Origin: Litoditis marina
Lineage: Eukaryota > Nematoda > Chromadorea > Rhabditida > Rhabditidae
Reading direction: 5' to 3'
Assembly: GCA_964036275.1 (NCBI GenBank)
Contig: OZ038433.1
Location: forward strand, 25,093,485-25,157,484
DNA: 64,000 bases
The stretch's first letter is position 1; every line of letters begins with the position of its first letter. Both the position numbers and the translations under genes were made by a program. The notes below the pieces were generated by a model. The model did no database searches. It was given only the letters and a program-made list of their open reading frames with translations, and was not told the DNA's origin. This document shows positions 59,193-64,000 of the stretch, piece by piece.

Positions 59193-59265
59193 ACCCTGGT
59201 AGCTCAGAGACTAGCGGGCGCGCCTTTTACCCAGCGGGTCGCTGGTTCTATTCCGCGGACTGCTT
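59193..59265 (+). mobile_element. tRNA-like sequence, probably a SINE head
   Basis: TGGTAGCTCAGAGACTAGCG resembles an A box region, and GGTTCTATTCCGC is a near-perfect B box. The arms do not fold into a clear cloverleaf with a paired acceptor stem, so it is more likely a relic than a working tRNA gene. Confidence 0.4.
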
Positions 59266-60805
59266 TGACCGTCGTCATTGAGGACACGGCTCACAAATGG
59301 CCGCGATCATTCAGTACTTGAGTATATTTAAAGAAAGTTCTGATTGACTTAACCATCGTCAAATAAGCTCTTCTCAAGGGACCGTTGTCAATATTCAGTT
59401 GACCAGAAAGTAGCAATATTGTCATTATAAACCGAAATTCCACAAATAATTGCACGTTCGAGAAATGACAGGTATTTGAAGAAACAAGCAAATTCTCAGA
59501 ATTTTTCGGTTGGACTCGGCTTAGATGGTATACTCTGAGTGGGACATGTCAGAACGTAGTACATTTTGTTTTTGTCTGTTGCACTTGATGTTTGATCTCT
59601 CTGAGTTTTGGTCGCGACTCGCAATCTTCGTTGTGGATGCAAATCAAACTACAAGTTAGATAGCACCTCAATTAAACTCTAATCGATGTCATCTCAGAAC
59701 GTGCTTGGTTGTGTTACAGTATTTTACTGTACTTACAGTGAAATACAGCATGATGGGAATACAAAAAGACTTTTGGCGTTTCGACTAAGAAAGACAGTAT
59801 TTTTCCGAACCATTCGGTTTTTGAACTGTTTCGACTAAACGCGATTTCATGCTCAGAGATGTATTTGCATCATAGGTGACTACATGCAACCCGCATTACA
59901 GGGAATCGCAATATCTGAGTTGTAGTTTGATCGGCATGCACGGCATAGTTTTTGACTGACGACTGATATTTATCGCGTTCAAACTACACACACACAGTGG
60001 TTTGGAACTAGATGTAGAGTATCGACTCGCTTTTCTCTCAGAGAACCCTATACGCGCTCCATTTCAAGCAATGAAAAACGAGGATCTTCCTTCCGCAAAC
60101 TTGGAATGTTTTGCTGAACAAGTGTAACTCATCCTTTCATCCTGACTAGACTGCATGTATTTTTGCCCACACACAGTTTTGTATGTTATGAAGAGAACAA
60201 CATATGAATGTTTCGAGCTCCCCAATATCTCATATGCTCTATATTTTTCAACATTTCCAACATTCTTCAATCATGTCCCACATTATGATTGTGAAACTTC
60301 TACATAGTTATTTAACATGAGGAATATTTCGTACAACTAGGATTTTTGTCCACGGTAATAATTGCGTCTAACAGTTTACAACTTTTATTGTAAACACGAT
60401 ATTTTCATAGATGTAAGGTAGGAGTGAATTACAGACTTTTATTGAGTTATATTCTTCACCCGTAAGTTTTCAAATTGCATTCTAAATTGTGCATAAATAG
60501 ATAAAAACAATACTCTTTCGCATTGCTGTCGAAACCCATCAAGTTTCTTGATCGCGTTTTTGCGAATGTTGTCCAAATGTTGCTTTCAAGCAGACACCTG
60601 TTCGTTGCACAACACTATTTTTTGTCTTGATCGCTAGCTGATACCGAAAACGGGTTCAATCTCCTTGATGCTTGTGAGTGAAAAACGACGGTGCGCTATG
60701 CTCCTCCCATTTTAATCACAGCGTAAGCATAGAAAACGCAAAGACATTGTTTATCTGAGAAACGCAGACAGTTAGCGCACCTGCCCTTGACGGTCACATT
60801 CTGCG

Positions 60806-60813
60806 TATATAAG
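60806..60813 (+). promoter_or_regulatory. TATA box of collagen gene 2
   Basis: TATATAAG lies 36 bases before the ATG, in the same position as in copy 1 though the surrounding sequence differs. Confidence 0.7.
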
Positions 60814-60848
60814 CCACAAGGCTTCCCAGTTTGGCAAGTGTTCCCAAC

Positions 60849-62297
60849 ATGGATCTCGAACACCGCGTGAAGGCCTACCGCTTCGTGGCATACTCTGCCG
60901 TCACCTTCTCAGTGGTTGCCGTACTATCAGTATGTGTCACCCTGCCAATGGTATACAACTATGTACACCAGGTCAAGAGAACCATGCACAACGAGATCCA
61001 ATTCTGCAAGGTTAGTCTATTATATTCAGATTATGAAACTACATAACTGAAAACGTTAGGTGAAAGTGTCATTCAAACTAATGAAAAATAACAGAAACTG
61101 GTTTATTTGTTTTTTTTAGAAACAGTTATGTCTGTTAAACAGTCTTGGTTCGCAATTTTTTTCAGTACGGTTGCAAAAACTTTGTGAGTCAACACTGTGC
61201 TCTTTGAACAAGGCAACAAAATTTGTAATATTCACTCCTTAAATACGTAGTAGCTAAACATGCTTGGTAAAAACTACGTAGATAACCCACTTAAATTGAA
61301 TAAGAGGTATGAAGTGCACCTCTATAACTCATTCATTTGCCTACTTTCCAGGGATCCGCTAAGGACATCTGGTCCGAGGTCAGCCACCTGAAGAACATGC
61401 CCTCTGGAAACCGTACCGCCCGTCAATCTGGTTACGATTTCGGAGTTGACGGAGGATCTGCTTCCGCCGGAGGTTGCGACGCTTGCTGTCTCCCCGGAGC
61501 CGCCGGACCCGCTGGTACCCCCGGAAAGCCCGGTCGTCCCGGAAAGCCCGGAGCACCCGGACTCCCCGGAAACCCAGGACGTCCTCCCCAGCAGCCTTGC
61601 GACCCCATCACTCCCCCTCCATGCAAGCCTTGCCCTCAGGGACCTGCCGGACCCGCTGGACCTCCCGGACCTCCCGGAGATGCTGGATCCAACGGACAGC
61701 CTGGAGCACCCGGAAACGATGCCGCCCCTGGAGCCCCTGGACCCAAGGGACCCCCTGGACCCAACGGAAACCCCGGAGCCCCTGGAGCCCCTGGACAGCC
61801 CGGTCAAGATGCCCCCAACGAGCCAGTACAGCCTGGAGCACCCGGAGCCCCTGGAGCTCCCGGACCTCAGGGACCTCCCGGACAGAACGGACAACCCGGA
61901 TCCGACGGACAGCCCGGTAAGAACTTGAGAGTCATTAGGAGTTTAGTTGATGTTCACCATGAAGTAGTTTATTCGTCATTAAACACGTTACTTTCCACAT
62001 TGAAAAATAAAGGTGGCTTTTGAATTGGATAAAAGAAGGAAAATAGATGAAAAAACTATAGTTAGAAGGCATAGCATAGTTTTTGTGTTCCATTTTACCA
62101 GTCATTCACCGGTAATGTTTTCAGGCCAGCCCGGACCCAAGGGACCCAACGGATCCGACGGCCAGCCCGGAAACGACGGAAACCCAGGAGCTCCCGGACC
62201 CGCCGGACCTCCCGGAGGTGCCGGAGAGAAGGGAATCTGCCCCAAGTACTGCGCCATCGATGGTGGAGTTTTCTTCGAGGATGGATCTCGCCGTTAA
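60849..62297 (+). CDS. Cuticle collagen, copy 2
   Basis: Exons 60849-61010, 61352-61916 and 62125-62297 have the same lengths as in copy 1 (162, 565 and 173 bp) and give 299 residues. The domain plan is identical: anchor segment, NEIQFCK block, NRTAR cleavage site, and Gly-X-Y blocks between Cys clusters. Only two residues differ (Ser in NMPSGNR, Pro in GPPGPPGD). Intron 1 is 341 bp against 225 bp and is mostly unrelated, except the last 30 or so bases before the exon; intron 2 and 95 bases of 3' UTR are clearly related. The ATG chosen matches copy 1; the six codons before it (from 60831) are leader sequence shared with copy 1 only in part. Confidence 0.97.
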
Positions 62298-62353
62298 GCG
62301 ACACTTCGTACTTCTTGTTTTGCTATTTTCTCAACAAAAATAGACACGATCAA

Positions 62354-62359
62354 AATAAA
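62354..62359 (+). terminator. AATAAA polyadenylation signal, collagen 2
   Basis: Same position relative to the stop as in copy 1. Confidence 0.7.
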
Positions 62360-63030
62360 CATTGTCTAGCTCAACTGTTGTTGTCTATATACACACAAAA
62401 CACACGAAGTATGAATTGAGACATAACTACTGTCCACATTTAGAGGCAAACAATATATATTTGTAATTCTCTCGCAGACGTATGCTGGTTCTTGGTATCA
62501 TTCAAATTGTGCTTCAAGTTCATGAGGAAACAAAACTGATAGTAGTCAACTCAACGAAAAATAGGAAATATACCTGTATCTTTGTATAATCATGTTTTGC
62601 TTATCTTTATCAATGCGACTGAGAATAAGGTTAGTCAAATTCAGGAATATTAAGTGTTCTAATTCAGCGACAGTCTTTTGTGAGAAGCGTGTTGAATACA
62701 CTTTGTAATGTAGACTTCATTATCGGTGTATGGTGTGTTTACTATTCAATTGATTTCGATAGAAGTTGGTGGTATAGCTACCATCACTCCATGGAGTACT
62801 ACCCTAATTTAAAGGCGGATTGGTTTTTGAAAAAGCGCGAAATTATTGAAACAAATAGTAGAATGTGTCGTTTCCATTCCTCAAATGTTTGATAATATCA
62901 ATAATACATGTATAGATCAGTTGTTGAATTGTGGATGTATCATTCGCGTAGAGGGAGTTGAGATATACACTTCGGAATAGGTTAATATTGAATTATGAGC
63001 AAGTGAACGCCTAATAATATAGTTCCGGTC

Positions 63031-63233
63031 ATTCCCACTGAGATTGGCCGCGTGCCAATGAATATTCCAGGCAATTTTTCACCCCTTTTTAGTTCATCAA
63101 ACAACTGCAAATCTCTGGCTGTGGTTGTTCAGTTTCATTAGATTACCGAAACAAAACTTGTTCTTCGAATACACATTTTTTTCTAAGAAATGGGCTTTCG
63201 AAAATCTTGGCACGATGCCATCTCAGTGGGAAT
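63031..63233. mobile_element. Small inverted-repeat element (MITE), copy 2
   Basis: ATTCCCACTGAGAT on the left is mirrored by ATCTCAGTGGGAAT on the right, with GTGCCAA blocks just inside. The ends match the element at 11429-11655; the centres differ. Confidence 0.75.
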
Positions 63234-64000
63234 GGAACAAACTATACATTGTCTTTGTATTGGGAACCAAACACTGTTCGACTGAATAACTGTATTCTTC
63301 ACGTGTTTTTAACGAACTGGAATGAGCTTTGATTCCTAACCCTTAAAGTTCAAAGTACAACTTTGATTCATAACATTCTCAGCAAAAATATTATATGTTC
63401 AAAAAGCGGACCATACTATTTCGGGTTCTACAAGAGAAAATGCAGGTTCAAACACCGTATTTGATTCATCTAATGTTTGCCTGTGAAAGTGAAAATACCG
63501 GGCAAAGTACAGTTTCAATTTCTTTTCTTGTTTTGATTAGAGTGATTCCCGTATCAGGTAGCAACATTTATCCCAACTAACGGTTTTCCAACGACCTGAC
63601 GTTGTGTTTCTCTTCGAAACTAAAACGCACTCAACTCTATAGAATTTTGGAAAGTAGGTCAATGCGATGTGATGTGCACTTTACCGCTCTTTTTGTAGTT
63701 TGACCATGGTGTTTGACGGGCCAAAATTCGCGACTAGAGACGTGTGTCACGTTCAAACTACAACTATGATATGGGACAATAATTGCCAGAGACGGATAAA
63801 GTGGCAGAAGAGAATTTCGCTTTGTTCTGCTAGCATAACACCACTTATTCGTGTTCACAATGATTTTTCATCAGAGTTCTCAAAGGTAGGTAGAACGAGA
63901 CCTCCAATTATAAAAAAGGTACGAGGATCAATCTTCTTGGTTTGGCGCGATTTTTGGAGCACGGTTGAGTCTACACGGTTCTCTTATGTATTTTCTAGGT

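Larger units (their letters stand above)
57729..60805. other. Spacer between the two collagen genes
   Basis: The first 95 bases are the 3' UTR, shared with copy 2. Beyond that are a tRNA-like sequence (59193-59265) and a dispersed hairpin copy (59925-59990). The frame at 58420-58689 has no known domain. Confidence 0.6.
62298..64000. other. Downstream stretch, no gene recognised
   Basis: It holds the collagen 3' UTR, an inverted-repeat element (63031-63233) and a dispersed hairpin copy (63690-63765). A plus-strand frame at 62680-62892 is Trp- and Tyr-rich but has no splice support or known family. Confidence 0.55.

Noticed and set aside
59193..59265. A functional tRNA gene
   Set aside because: B box is good but the acceptor and anticodon stems cannot be paired convincingly by eye; listed only as tRNA-like.

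Overview
This is eukaryotic DNA from a nematode, most likely a rhabditid. The sequence is AT-rich. Genes are split into many short exons, with introns running from GT to a TTTCAG-type acceptor. The window also carries two secreted cuticle collagen genes of the standard nematode plan. Gene models below were built by hand from splice signals and reading phase. Totals that come out in frame are stated; nothing was checked against a database.

Layout. Positions 1-9950 are mostly repeats: a recent nested tandem duplication at 3.3-8.4 kb and a 140-bp GGCGCC-rich array at 8.5-9.3 kb. One small gene for a Trp- and Lys-rich protein of unknown function (1861-3183) lies among them. A minus-strand SLC22-type (organic ion) transporter occupies 12.0-18.5 kb. 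It is head to head with a plus-strand copine (C2-C2-vWA) at 21.4-29.1 kb, whose first exon was not found. Positions 29.1-33.5 kb hold only repeats: a 675-bp GT run, a tandem array with TGACGTCA sites, and two long inverted-repeat elements. A complete 18-exon minus-strand gene for a thiamine-diphosphate enzyme of the ILVBL/HACL2 type follows (33.5-41.7 kb). Next come a small saposin-like gene (44.4-45.6 kb) and a plus-strand gene for a secreted protein with two LDL-receptor class A domains (46.7-54.2 kb). The large intron of the latter contains a complete minus-strand Cys-loop ligand-gated channel gene (47.8-52.3 kb). Two almost identical cuticle collagen genes (56.4-57.7 and 60.8-62.3 kb) end the window.

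The most notable signal is a family of non-autonomous DNA elements. They have TAGGGTTGTTAA-type inverted ends and 8-bp target duplications, as in the hAT superfamily. Almost the whole interior is a minisatellite built on a short palindromic core: TCGA in five copies and AATT in one. All six copies lie in introns. One copy in the channel gene has duplicated the last 8 bases of an intron, including the splice acceptor. No bacterial, viral or CRISPR feature was seen. The genes look like ordinary, unrelated neighbours; apart from the nested pair and the collagen duplicates, nothing suggests they work together.
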